Part shown: in pieces, positions 7,449 to 15,889 of the stretch
Layout of the letters: each line of letters begins with the position of its first letter
How positions within the stretch are numbered: the stretch's first letter is position 1
Assembly: GCA_905234175.1 (NCBI GenBank)
Contig: CAJOGX010000020.1
Coordinates: 1-32,815, forward strand
DNA from: an uncultured Selenomonadaceae bacterium
Lineage (GTDB): Bacteria; Bacillota; Negativicutes; Selenomonadales; Selenomonadaceae
Direction of reading: 5' to 3'
Length of the DNA: 32,815 bases
Position numbers and translations under genes: made by a program
Notes under the pieces: model-generated
What the model was told of the DNA's origin: nothing
The model's database searches: none
The model's input: only the letters and a program-made list of their open reading frames with translations

Positions 7449-7699
7449 GGCAATCTCCAGTTTACAAAATTTAATCCTTCGACGCGCGGCAGATTCGCCC
7501 ATTTCTGATTTTGATAAAGCTGAAGAAATTTCTGCATTTGCCGCGACGCACCAGCCACTTTGAATCCGCGCATAACTTCATAATAAACAAAGGGGCAAAT
7601 CGCCAGCGGGATTCCGCTTTCAAAAGCACTTTTCATATTTTTTGTAACTTCCGCCTGCAGTTTTTCCAGCGTCGCCAGAATTTTTTCTTCGTTCGTCAT
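7445..7699 (-). CDS. Small ORF: internally deleted VapC (PIN) toxin relic
   Basis: An 84-residue product between fliH and fliI. Residues about 24-70 match the inner part of VapC toxins, including the conserved YYEVMRG, and residues about 73-84 match the usual VapC C-terminus (a VEGLNFVNW-type end). The N-terminal DTN active-site strand and the central acidic motif are missing; PIN toxins are usually ~130 residues. The first ~20 residues resemble the start of small antitoxin-like proteins, so this may be an antitoxin-toxin fusion made by deletion. It cannot be an active nuclease. The frame is open, has a GGGG ribosome site and overlaps fliI by ATGA, so it may persist to couple fliI translation. 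Confidence 0.65.
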   Translation of the reverse strand: MTNEEKILATLEKLQAEVTKNMKSAFESGIPLAICPFVYYEVMRGFKVAGASRQMQKFLQLYQNQKWANLPRVEGLNFVNWRLP

Positions 7700-7710
7700 A
7701 AAAAATTCCC

Positions 7711-8613
7711 CTACTCGTTGAGCACGCTCTGAATCGCGGTTTTCATGAGTTCGATTTGAGTGAGGAGCCGCGCGTCAACGCCGCCGTTTGGCGTTTCTAT
7801 AACCACGTCGCCAGGCTTTAGAGTTTCGTCCGAGACAACTTCCAGAATCGCGGCGCCGTCTGTCAGCATGGATTGAAATTCGTTGCGCGCCATCAAAACC
7901 AAATCGTAGCTGTTCGGCTCGACGTGGATTTTAATTTCTTTCTGGTCACGAACGCGCTGAATTGCGTCGCGGACGACCGGCAGGACGACTTGCGGCACGT
8001 CAAGGAAATGCTGCGGCAGAATTTTTTCAATCGCCAGCATGACAACTTTGCAAACGTCGTCCTCCGCGCGAATGAAATATTCCGAAGTCTGTTCCTTAGC
8101 GTCCTGAATAGTTTTTTCCGCCTTAGCATTCGCCGCGTCAATAGTCTCCCTGAGTTCGTTGCGGACGGCCTCCTCGCTGTCAGCGCGCCCCTTCGTCGTG
8201 CCTTCGTCGTAGCCCTTTTCGTAGCCTTCCTCGTGCCCCTTAGCAAAGCCGTCGTCGTAGCCTTTCTCCTGCGCCTCAGCGAAGGCCTTGTTCGCATTTT
8301 CCTCGGAACTTTTTTTAGCGTCGGCGAGAATTTTATCGCATTCGTCCTGCGTCTGCTGCACCAAAAGTTTGCTCTGAAAATCCGCTTCCTTGAGTTTTTC
8401 GTCCGCGTCATGCGATTTCTGGTAAGCTTCCTCAAGCATTCGCTGCGCGTTTTCCTCGTCCTCGCGAATCTGCTCTTCCCGCGCGAATAATTCTTCGTCC
8501 GAAGGCGGCGGCGGCCCCTCCGGCTCGTCCGGCTCATCTTTTTTGACTACCGGCGCGTCTATCACGAACGGCTCAACGTATCCGGCGTACTTCAAAATTT
8601 TCGGTTCGCGCAT
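7711..8613 (-). CDS. fliH: Flagellar assembly protein FliH
   Basis: The FliI regulator and stator-like partner in the export apparatus. The 300-residue protein has an acidic, proline-rich N-terminus (about 25-42), a long coiled coil (about 45-120), a run of glycine repeats of the GxxxG type (GYDDGFAKGHEEGYEKG, about 118-140) characteristic of FliH, and a C-terminal FliI-binding domain. The start is the ATG at 8613, preceded by GAGGTGG; an in-frame TTG seven codons upstream lacks such a site. It heads the minus-strand flagellar block. fliE, fliF and fliG, its usual upstream neighbours, are absent. Confidence 0.9.
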   Translation of the reverse strand: MREPKILKYAGYVEPFVIDAPVVKKDEPDEPEGPPPPSDEELFAREEQIREDEENAQRMLEEAYQKSHDADEKLKEADFQSKLLVQQTQDECDKILADAKKSSEENANKAFAEAQEKGYDDGFAKGHEEGYEKGYDEGTTKGRADSEEAVRNELRETIDAANAKAEKTIQDAKEQTSEYFIRAEDDVCKVVMLAIEKILPQHFLDVPQVVLPVVRDAIQRVRDQKEIKIHVEPNSYDLVLMARNEFQSMLTDGAAILEVVSDETLKPGDVVIETPNGGVDARLLTQIELMKTAIQSVLNE

Positions 8614-8685
8614 AATTTCCACCTCGCTCAGCAAAATTTTTTCAAGTCTAACACAAATTTTTCACAAGTACAAGGATTTTGCCGG

Positions 8686-8714
8686 TTGAAATTTTCCGGC
8701 CGCTGTGGTAAAAA
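8686..8714 (+). promoter_or_regulatory. Candidate promoter of the YhiN-like gene
   Basis: TTGAAA (8686-8691), 17-base spacer, TAAAAA (8709-8714), 18 bases before the ATG. The -10 matches consensus at only four positions, so the call is moderate. Confidence 0.45.
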
Positions 8715-8731
8715 ATAACGCGGTGATTGAA

Positions 8732-9967
8732 ATGAAAATTATCGTGATTGGCGGCGGCCCCGCCGGTATGATGGCGGCGATTCGCGCGGCTGAAAACGGC
8801 GCTCGTGTCACGCTTTTCGAGAAAAATAACCGGCTCGGCCGCAAGCTCAGCATTACCGGAAAAGGGCGCTGCAACCTCACCAACGCCGCCGACGTCGCCG
8901 AAATTATAAAAAATCTCCCTGGCAACGGCAAATTTCTCAACAGCGCGCTGCACAGTTTCACGACTGCCGACACAATTAATTTTTTTGAAAATCTCGGTCT
9001 GGCTACGAAACTCGAACGCGGCAACCGCATTTTCCCAGCCAGTGACTCCGCCCACGAAGTTATTGACGTGCTCACGAAAAAACTCGCCGCGCTGAAAGTC
9101 GACGTGAGACTAAATTCGCGCGTGGAAAATATTATCGCTGACGCAAAAAAAATTCGCGGCGTCGAAGTCGGCGGGAAACTTTTTGACGCGGACGCGGTAG
9201 TTTTAGCGACGGGCGGCGCGTCTTATCCGGCAACCGGCTCGACCGGCGACGGCTTTAAATTCGCGCGGCAGCTCGGTCATACCGTGACGGAAATTTTACC
9301 GGCGCTCGTACCGCTCGAAGTCGAAGAAGAGTTCGCGAAGGAACTGCAGGGACTGGCGCTGAAAAACGTGCGAGTAACTTTGCTGGCGGACGGAAAACGC
9401 GCAGCGGAAATTTTCGGCGAAATGCTGTTCACTCACTTCGGCGTTTCGGGACCAATAATTTTGACGCTGAGTCGACAGGTCGCGCAGTTGCTGGCTGAAA
9501 AAATTTCCGTGGAACTGCTGATAAATTTAAAACCAGCGCTGACGCCTGAACAGCTCGACGAAAGACTCCTGCGCGATTTTGAAAAGTTCAAGCGCAAAAC
9601 AATTTCCAACGCGCTGGTTGAACTCCTGCCGCACGCGCTGATTCCCGTCGTGACAGATTTGGCGTTTTTGGACGAAAATAAAAAAATCGACGCCGTAACA
9701 AAAGACGAACGTCGACGTTTGCTGGAAATATTGCGCGCCCTGCCGCTGACCGTAACCGCAACCCGCCCGCTCGAGGAGGCTATCGTCACCGCCGGCGGAA
9801 TTTCCGTGAAGGAGATTGAGCCGAAAACTATGGCGTCAAAAATTGTCAGCGGACTTTTTATCGCTGGCGAAGTGGCGGACGTTGACGGCTACACCGGCGG
9901 TTTCAACCTGCAGGCTGCCTGGGCGATGGGCAACGCCGCCGGAACTTTCGCCGCACTTGAAAATTAA
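8732..9967 (+). CDS. FAD-dependent oxidoreductase, YhiN/HI0933 family
   Basis: A 411-residue cytoplasmic flavoprotein. The N-terminal dinucleotide fold has GGGPAGM (7-13), followed by the family signature GRKLSITGKGRCNLTN (about 37-52) and a second nucleotide motif ATGGASYP. The C-terminus carries GGISVKEI and the final GYTGGFNLQAAWAMG typical of the family. Substrate is unknown for most members; BaiN, a relative, acts on bile-acid derivatives, but that cannot be assumed here. The ATG at 8732 follows GGTGAT. It stands alone between two minus-strand operons and overlaps the end of the gamma-carbonic-anhydrase-like gene by four bases tail to tail. Confidence 0.88.
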   Translation: MKIIVIGGGPAGMMAAIRAAENGARVTLFEKNNRLGRKLSITGKGRCNLTNAADVAEIIKNLPGNGKFLNSALHSFTTADTINFFENLGLATKLERGNRIFPASDSAHEVIDVLTKKLAALKVDVRLNSRVENIIADAKKIRGVEVGGKLFDADAVVLATGGASYPATGSTGDGFKFARQLGHTVTEILPALVPLEVEEEFAKELQGLALKNVRVTLLADGKRAAEIFGEMLFTHFGVSGPIILTLSRQVAQLLAEKISVELLINLKPALTPEQLDERLLRDFEKFKRKTISNALVELLPHALIPVVTDLAFLDENKKIDAVTKDERRRLLEILRALPLTVTATRPLEEAIVTAGGISVKEIEPKTMASKIVSGLFIAGEVADVDGYTGGFNLQAAWAMGNAAGTFAALEN

Positions 9968-10512
9968 TCTAAATCCTCAAACATGCCGCGCTTGGAAATG
10001 TACTGAATGTATTCCCGCGCGCATTCGTAATACTGCATTGCCGAGGCGCGAAGAGCTTCAATTTCGTCGTCGCGAATCGCGCGCATAATCTTCGCAGGGT
10101 TCCCGAAAACCAGACAGTTATCGGGAATTTTTTTGTACTGCGTCAGCAAAGTTCCCGCGCCAATAATGCAGTTCTCGCCAATTTCTGAATAGCCAAGGAC
10201 AATCGAGCCCATGCCAATCAGCGTGTTGTCGCCAATCATTCGGCAGTGAACAAGCGCGTTGTGCCCAATCGTGACGTAGTTGCCAATTTCCGTCGGCACG
10301 TCGCCCATAACGTGAACTGTCGCGTTGTCCTGAATGTTCGTGAAGGCGCCAATCGTGACGGGCTGGAAATCTCCGCGAACCGCCGCGCCAAACCAGATGC
10401 TCGAACCCGTCGCAATTTTCACGTCGCCGACGATTGAGCAGTTCGGCGCCACAAAAACATTCTCGGCGATTTTCGGCTTCTTGCCCTTGTAAGACAGAAC
10501 GTTATTCAGCAT
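9964..10512 (-). CDS. Gamma-carbonic-anhydrase-like hexapeptide protein
   Basis: A 182-residue left-handed beta-helix protein of the gamma-carbonic anhydrase/YrdA/PaaY family. Isoleucine-rich hexapeptide repeats cover about 14-140. The three metal-ligand histidines are present: His67 in TVHVMG, and His84 and His89 in IGHNALVH. A C-terminal helix follows. Members bind Zn or Fe; many have weak or unproven anhydrase activity, so the reaction is uncertain. It has a GGAGG site and is last in the eight-gene operon, 21 bases after cca. Confidence 0.85.
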   Translation of the reverse strand: MLNNVLSYKGKKPKIAENVFVAPNCSIVGDVKIATGSSIWFGAAVRGDFQPVTIGAFTNIQDNATVHVMGDVPTEIGNYVTIGHNALVHCRMIGDNTLIGMGSIVLGYSEIGENCIIGAGTLLTQYKKIPDNCLVFGNPAKIMRAIRDDEIEALRASAMQYYECAREYIQYISKRGMFEDLD

Positions 10513-10533
10513 TTCAAAACCTCCTCCAAAAAT

Positions 10534-11766
10534 TTAACTCAAACTATCCCTCAGCGCCACAAAGCGGCGAATGCGCTCCTCCTCAATCCATTTGCCAATT
10601 TCCGCGCCTTTAAGTTCGGCCGGCGCGCTTTTACCAGTGACTTTCAAAAGCTCAGCGAGAATTTTTTCAGCATTCTCAAGGTAGTTCGGAAGGCCGTGAT
10701 GATCCGCGCGAATCACGTCGTTGAAATCCGCCACGGAAATTTTGGACTTGTAAATTTTAATCAGCAGGTCGACGATTTTTCCGGCGCTCGTCAAAACGGG
10801 GGCGCGCATATGTTCCTTTATAACGAAAGCCGCAACTTTTTTCCAGTCGCCAGGAAGTTTAATTCTCTCGCTCATTTCGTCGAGGACTTTCAGGCCGCGC
10901 TTATCGTGTTCGTAGTGGTGCGGGAGCATTTCCGGCGGCGTCGTTCCTTTGCCCAAATCGTGAGCCAGCGCCGCGAATCGTATTATCGGTTTTGAATTTA
11001 TCTGCGCAACTTCGTCAACGATTTTCAGCGTGTGTTTGTACGCGTCGCCTTCGGGGTGAAACTCTGCCGGCTGAATTTTTCCGCGCAGGTTTGCTATTTC
11101 CGGAAAAATAACTTCCAGCAAGCCCGCCCGCTCCAGATTCATGAAAAAAATCGACGGCGTTTCCGTTTTCAGCGCGTTTTCCAGCTCGGCGAAAATTCTC
11201 TCGCCAGGCTCCTGCGCCAGCTCGAACGCACACAAATTCATCGCCGCTAAAGTTTCCGCCGTGATTTCAAATCCGAACTGTGCCGACTGCCGCGCCGCCC
11301 GCAACGCCCTGACTGGGTCGTCCACGAAATGTTCCGAGGTCGCGCGGATTTTTTTATCTGCAACGTCCGAGCGCCCGCCGAACGGGTCTATAACTTTGCC
11401 GCTCAAAATTTCCAGCGCCATTGCGTTCATCGTCGTATCGCGCCGGTACAAATCCTGCTCAATCGTCACGCTCTTATCGAAATTCACCTTGAAGCCGTGG
11501 TAACCGCTGCCCGATTTTTTTTCCGTGCGAGCCAGCGCCACTTCGCTAACCCTGCCGCCAATCTCCAGCATGTAAACAGGAAAACTTTTGCCGACTTTGA
11601 ACGCCGTGGGAAATTTTTCAGCGAAACTTTTTTCGTCGACGCCCGTCAGACAATAATCCCTGTCGTGCGCCTCAACGCCGCGAAATTTGTCACGTACCGC
11701 TCCGCCGACAAGATACGCCGCCCCGCCAATCGCCGCAATTTTTTTCGCAAATTCAACCTCTGTCAT
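10534..11766 (-). CDS. cca: CCA-adding tRNA nucleotidyltransferase with HD domain
   Basis: Adds or repairs the 3' CCA of tRNAs. The 410-residue enzyme has the class II nucleotidyltransferase motif GGAVRD (21-26), catalytic Asp35 and Asp37 in DRD, the RRDTTMNAMA motif (108-117) and a C-terminal HD phosphohydrolase domain (His245, HD 269-270 in LAHDLGKG), an E. coli-like arrangement. The tRNA genes in this window lack encoded CCA, so the enzyme is needed. Its ATG overlaps the stop of the methyltransferase-kinase gene (ATGA), implying coupled translation. Confidence 0.92.
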   Translation of the reverse strand: MTEVEFAKKIAAIGGAAYLVGGAVRDKFRGVEAHDRDYCLTGVDEKSFAEKFPTAFKVGKSFPVYMLEIGGRVSEVALARTEKKSGSGYHGFKVNFDKSVTIEQDLYRRDTTMNAMALEILSGKVIDPFGGRSDVADKKIRATSEHFVDDPVRALRAARQSAQFGFEITAETLAAMNLCAFELAQEPGERIFAELENALKTETPSIFFMNLERAGLLEVIFPEIANLRGKIQPAEFHPEGDAYKHTLKIVDEVAQINSKPIIRFAALAHDLGKGTTPPEMLPHHYEHDKRGLKVLDEMSERIKLPGDWKKVAAFVIKEHMRAPVLTSAGKIVDLLIKIYKSKISVADFNDVIRADHHGLPNYLENAEKILAELLKVTGKSAPAELKGAEIGKWIEEERIRRFVALRDSLS

Positions 11767-13241
11767 TTAAGCCTTTCCATTACAATTTTTTCCAGCTGCT
11801 CAAGCCGCCGCTGCTGTTCCCTCGCCTGCTCCTCCAGCTCCTGAATTTTCGTCCCGACGTAGCTTATGTACCGCTCCAACGCCAGAATTTCCGTCTCCGC
11901 CACCGTGTACGCCTCTGAATCTTTTTCCGGCTCGAACAAAATTTCGTAAAGCCGCGCAAAAAATTTTTCGTCCTCCCGTATCGCCGCAATTCGCTCGTAC
12001 TGACGCGGCGTCACGTGCTTTTTTAAATCCAACAGATAGCGCGGACTCGGATATATTTTCGACATCTCAGGAAAAATAAATTTATCGGACTTTCTTGGCT
12101 CAAGGAGCGTATTCATGAAATAAAGAAACTGCAATTTCGCGCTGTACAGCCAGAGAGAAAGAATTGGCGTGTGGCTTATCGATTCATAATCGACAGGATA
12201 AACTTTTCCGTCGTCGCAGTAAATGATATTGTGCGCGCCAACGTCGCCCTGATAATAGCCCTGCTGCTCGAAAAAAACCATCCACTCCAGCATTTGCCGA
12301 ATAACGTCCCAGCGGTCAAATTCCTCGCCGTCGAAAATTTTTTCCCTCAAAGTAATTCCTTTTATCATATCACGAACGTGGATAATTCTCATGCCAGCAT
12401 CGTCCTGCTCGGTAAGCGTAGTGTAAAGCGACGGCAAACCTTTCTGCCCGCCGAAGGTGTTCAAAAAATTTATTTCGCACTGAGAACGATCGTACTGCTC
12501 CTGATCAGTCACATCAAAAACCTTTACAAATTTGTCGCCGCAAAAATAGCAAATCGTTCGCGCGCTGTACGGGCTGATAAAAATTTCATCGATTTTCAGC
12601 AGGCCGAGATTTTCAAAGTAAGTGTATCTGTTGCTGGCGAAAAATCTTTCGTGGTAGGACAACGCCCGAACGAACGAAAAGCCCGTCAGAAATTCGCGGT
12701 AGTTCACTGGAAGACCGGCAACCAGATTTTCGCTGGCGAGCGCAAATTCAAAAATCCCCGTGTCAACTTTCTGCGCCAAATATGTGAGCAGCGCCTGAAC
12801 TTTTGCAAAGCCGGAAAATTTTACGCACCAATGGAGCACGCTGAAAGCTAAAACTAAATCGTACTCGCCAGCTTTAACCGTCGGCAAAAAATTTTCAATC
12901 TGCGCCTGCACGAAATTAACTTTGAAGTCAGGATTTTCCTCCGCCAGCAGGTTGCAGAGCGCAATATTTTCTGCACTGAAATCTATACCTGTCACAATCC
13001 CGTCCCATTGGGCGGCGTTCAGGCTGAAAAAACCCTGAGCGCAGCCCAAATCTAAAACGCGCAGCGGGCGATTGAGTTCAGCGCTGAGCAGGTCGTAGAT
13101 TTTTTTCACGTCAGCCAGCCGATCTTCGCAGTTTCTAGCCGGTTTGATTCCTTTAAGTTCGTAGCCAAAAATTGGTTGGTAAACTTCCGGCAACGCCTGT
13201 ACCGCCGCCGTTATTTCTTCCAAGTGAGTCGACAAAGTCAC
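11763..13241 (-). CDS. Methyltransferase-kinase fusion, WbdD-like
   Basis: A 492-residue protein with three parts. Residues about 40-170 are a class I SAM methyltransferase (LDLGCAQG at 63-70, GIDFSAEN at 85-92, LAFSVLHW at 131-138). Residues about 225-430 are kinase-like, with candidate Lys240 (VKVF), Glu256, catalytic Asp333 and Asn338 (QGDVGAHN) and Asp351 (DYE in place of DFG). The end (about 445-490) is a coiled coil. This order matches WbdD, which phosphorylates and methylates the growing end of O9a-type O-antigen and sets chain length through its coiled coil. No glycosyltransferases lie nearby, so the substrate is inferred, not shown. GTG start behind GGAAGGGG; coupled to cca. Confidence 0.75.
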   Translation of the reverse strand: MTLSTHLEEITAAVQALPEVYQPIFGYELKGIKPARNCEDRLADVKKIYDLLSAELNRPLRVLDLGCAQGFFSLNAAQWDGIVTGIDFSAENIALCNLLAEENPDFKVNFVQAQIENFLPTVKAGEYDLVLAFSVLHWCVKFSGFAKVQALLTYLAQKVDTGIFEFALASENLVAGLPVNYREFLTGFSFVRALSYHERFFASNRYTYFENLGLLKIDEIFISPYSARTICYFCGDKFVKVFDVTDQEQYDRSQCEINFLNTFGGQKGLPSLYTTLTEQDDAGMRIIHVRDMIKGITLREKIFDGEEFDRWDVIRQMLEWMVFFEQQGYYQGDVGAHNIIYCDDGKVYPVDYESISHTPILSLWLYSAKLQFLYFMNTLLEPRKSDKFIFPEMSKIYPSPRYLLDLKKHVTPRQYERIAAIREDEKFFARLYEILFEPEKDSEAYTVAETEILALERYISYVGTKIQELEEQAREQQRRLEQLEKIVMERLK

Positions 13242-13257
13242 CGCCCCTTCCTAAAGT

Positions 13258-14763
13258 TTAAACGCGGGAAAACTGGTCGCGGAGAATGACATCGTGACTG
13301 CCGCCCTCAACGATACTGGTCGCCGACACCAAAGTTATCTTAGCTTTTTCGCGCAGTTGAGCCAGATTCAGCGCGCCGCAGTTGCACATAGTCGAGCGAA
13401 TTTTCGCCAGCGTCGAGCTAACGTTATCCTTGAGCGAACCGGCGTAAGGAACGTAGGAATCGACGCCTTCCTCGAACGAAAGTTTCTTATCGCCGCCCAA
13501 ATCGTAGCGCTGCCAGTTGCGCGCGCGGTTGGAGCCTTCGCCCCAGTATTCCTTGTAATACGTGCCGTTGATTCTGATTTTGTCGGTGGGCGATTCGTCG
13601 AAGCGCGAAAAATATCTGCCCAACATGAGAAAATCGGCGCCCATAGCCAGCGCCAGCGTCATGTGATAATCGTGGACGATGCCGCCGTCGGAGCAGACGG
13701 GAATATAAACGCCGGTCTTCTTGAAATATTCGTCGCGCGCGTTGCAAACGTCGATAACCGCCGTCGCCTGTCCGCGCCCAATTCCTTTCGTTTCGCGCGT
13801 AATGCAAATTGAGCCGCCGCCAATTCCGACCTTGACGAAATCCGCGCCAGCCTCCGCCAGAAAGTTGAAGCCTTCCGAATCGACGACGTTGCCTGCACCT
13901 ACTTTTACATCTGCGCCAAAATTTTCGTGGATATATTTGAGCGTGATTCTCTGCCACTCGCTGAAGCCTTCGGAAGAATCTATGCACAGCACATCTGCAC
14001 CGGCTTTTAAAAGCGCAGGAACTCTTTCAGCGTAGTCGCGCGTGTTGATACCGGCGCCGACAATGTACCGCTTTTTCTTGTCGATAAGTTCCAGCGGATT
14101 GGTCTTGTTGTCGGTGTAGTCCTTGCGGAAAACCATGTAGCGGAGCCGCTGATTTTTGTCTACGAGCGGCAGCATGTTAAGTTTGTTCTCCCAGATTAAA
14201 TCGTTCGCCTGAGAAAGCGTGGTATTTTCCGCTGGCGCCCAGATTAATTTTTCAAACGGCGTCATAAAAGTCTGAGCCTGTTCCTCGCCAGTCATTCGCG
14301 TGATTCGGTAGTCGCGGCTGGTGATAATTCCCAAAAGTTTGCCGGTAGGTTTCCCGTCTTCGGTGATCGCCATCGTCGAATGACCGGTTTCAGCAAGCAG
14401 CGCGAGAATTTCTTTGAGCGTAGTCGTCGGCTTAACGTTGGAGTCGCTGGACACAAAGCCGGATTTGTAATTTTTGACGCGCTGAACCATCGCCGCCTGG
14501 TCTTTTATCGGCTGTGAACCGAAAATAAACGAGACGCCGCCTTCCTTCGCCAGCGCAATTGCCATTGTGTCGTTGGAAACCGACTGCATGATTGCTGAAG
14601 TCATTGGAATGTTGAGCGAGAGTTTCGGCGCCTCGCCCCGCGCGAATTTCACCAGCGGCGTCGATAAATTCACGTTTGCCGGTATGCACTCCGTCGACGA
14701 GTATCCTGGCACGAGCAGATATTCTCCGAATGTGTGTGACGGTTCTTTATAAAAAAATGCCAA
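13258..14763 (-). CDS. guaB: IMP dehydrogenase, Tritrichomonas-type
   Basis: Oxidises IMP to XMP with NAD, the committed step to guanine nucleotides. The 501-residue protein has the (beta/alpha)8 barrel interrupted by a CBS pair (about 95-215), the active-site Cys320 in [10 protein letters not shown] and the catalytic Arg419-Tyr420 pair in [11 protein letters not shown]. From memory, it follows the Tritrichomonas foetus enzyme almost without gaps (there Cys319, Arg418, Tyr419), unlike the common bacterial GPGSICTTR type. The start is TTG at 14763, with GAGGGGG eight bases upstream; the longer open frame upstream lies over nspC. Sits 13 bases after nspC in the metH operon. Confidence 0.93.
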   Translation of the reverse strand: MAFFYKEPSHTFGEYLLVPGYSSTECIPANVNLSTPLVKFARGEAPKLSLNIPMTSAIMQSVSNDTMAIALAKEGGVSFIFGSQPIKDQAAMVQRVKNYKSGFVSSDSNVKPTTTLKEILALLAETGHSTMAITEDGKPTGKLLGIITSRDYRITRMTGEEQAQTFMTPFEKLIWAPAENTTLSQANDLIWENKLNMLPLVDKNQRLRYMVFRKDYTDNKTNPLELIDKKKRYIVGAGINTRDYAERVPALLKAGADVLCIDSSEGFSEWQRITLKYIHENFGADVKVGAGNVVDSEGFNFLAEAGADFVKVGIGGGSICITRETKGIGRGQATAVIDVCNARDEYFKKTGVYIPVCSDGGIVHDYHMTLALAMGADFLMLGRYFSRFDESPTDKIRINGTYYKEYWGEGSNRARNWQRYDLGGDKKLSFEEGVDSYVPYAGSLKDNVSSTLAKIRSTMCNCGALNLAQLREKAKITLVSATSIVEGGSHDVILRDQFSRV

Positions 14764-14776
14764 TGTAATTCCCCCT

Positions 14777-15889
14777 CTATGAAAGCCGACTCCTGAAATC
14801 TTCGTAGCCGAAATTTTTAATGAGTTCGAGTTCGCCGCTGAGCTTTTTCGCGTAAATCGCAGGAAGTTTCGCGCCGTTGAACGTGTTATTCTTAACCATC
14901 GTGTAAATCGCCATGTCGCGGAAAATAATTTCGTCGCCTTCGTGGAGCGGCTGGCTGAAACTGTATTCGCCAATCACGTCACCGGCAAGGCAGGTTGCAC
15001 CGCCGAACCTGTAGTTAAATTTCAGTGCACCAACTTTTTCCGCGCCGACAATTTCCGACCGGTACGGCATTTCTAAAATGTCGGGCATGTGACAGGCAGC
15101 GCTGGCGTCGAGAATTGCATTTTGCACGCCGTTTCGCGCTGGCTGAATTTCTAAAACCCGCGCGACTAAAAATCCTGCGTCGAGCGCAACCGCTTCGCCT
15201 GGCTCCAAATAAATTTCCACGCCGTAAGTTTTCTGCAGCCGCCGGATAATTTTTTTCAGCCGCTCAACGTCGTAATCTTTCCGCGTGATGTGGTGCCCGC
15301 CGCCGAGATTCAGCCACTTCATCTGGTGAAGGTACGCGCCGAAATTTTTTTCTACGGCGTCAACGGTTTCTTCCAGCGCGTCAGAATTTTGTTCGCAGAG
15401 CGTATGAAAGTGCAACCCGTCCAGCTTTTCCAGCAAATCCCGTCGCGCAGATTTAAACTCGTCGACGCGAACGCCCAGCCGAGAATTTTCAGCGCAGGGG
15501 TCGTAAATTGCAACTTTCTGCGTCGAATGTTCGGGATTGATTCTGAGACCGGCGGATTTGACGTGCCGCGCGAATTTCTCAACCTGCGCGAAAGAATTGA
15601 AAATGACGTGGTCGCAGATTCTGGCAAGCTCGGAAATTTCCTCAGCCTTGTAAGCCGGAGCGTAAACGTGATTTTCGCCGCCGAAATATTCAGCCGCCAG
15701 CCGCGCCTCGTACAAGCCCGAAGCCGCCGTGCCAGCCAGATATTTTTTTATCAGCGGGTAAAAGTAGAACGCCGAGAAACATTTCTGCGCGAGCAAAATT
15801 TTCGCGCCGGTCGAGCGCTGAACTTCCGCCAGAATTTCAAGGTTGCGCGTCAAAAGTTTTTCATCGATAACGTAAGCCGGCGTTATCAT
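14777..15889 (-). CDS. nspC: Carboxynorspermidine decarboxylase
   Basis: PLP-dependent decarboxylase that converts carboxynorspermidine or carboxyspermidine to norspermidine or spermidine. The 370-residue protein is an alanine-racemase-fold enzyme, with the PLP lysine probably Lys36 in [10 protein letters not shown], the HFHTLCEQ motif, the glycine loop LNLGGGHH and the C-terminal ASAACHMPD segment that contributes the catalytic cysteine. The ATG at 15889 overlaps the stop of the preceding dehydrogenase (ATGA), so the two pathway enzymes are translationally coupled. The product cannot be told from sequence: it depends on whether diaminopropane or putrescine is the acceptor. Confidence 0.9.
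   Translation of the reverse strand: MITPAYVIDEKLLTRNLEILAEVQRSTGAKILLAQKCFSAFYFYPLIKKYLAGTAASGLYEARLAAEYFGGENHVYAPAYKAEEISELARICDHVIFNSFAQVEKFARHVKSAGLRINPEHSTQKVAIYDPCAENSRLGVRVDEFKSARRDLLEKLDGLHFHTLCEQNSDALEETVDAVEKNFGAYLHQMKWLNLGGGHHITRKDYDVERLKKIIRRLQKTYGVEIYLEPGEAVALDAGFLVARVLEIQPARNGVQNAILDASAACHMPDILEMPYRSEIVGAEKVGALKFNYRFGGATCLAGDVIGEYSFSQPLHEGDEIIFRDMAIYTMVKNNTFNGAKLPAIYAKKLSGELELIKNFGYEDFRSRLS

Noticed and set aside
7873-8490. Plus-strand open frame opposite fliH
   Set aside because: Shadow of the biased coiled-coil codons of fliH; the product is a repetitive F/L/V-rich string.
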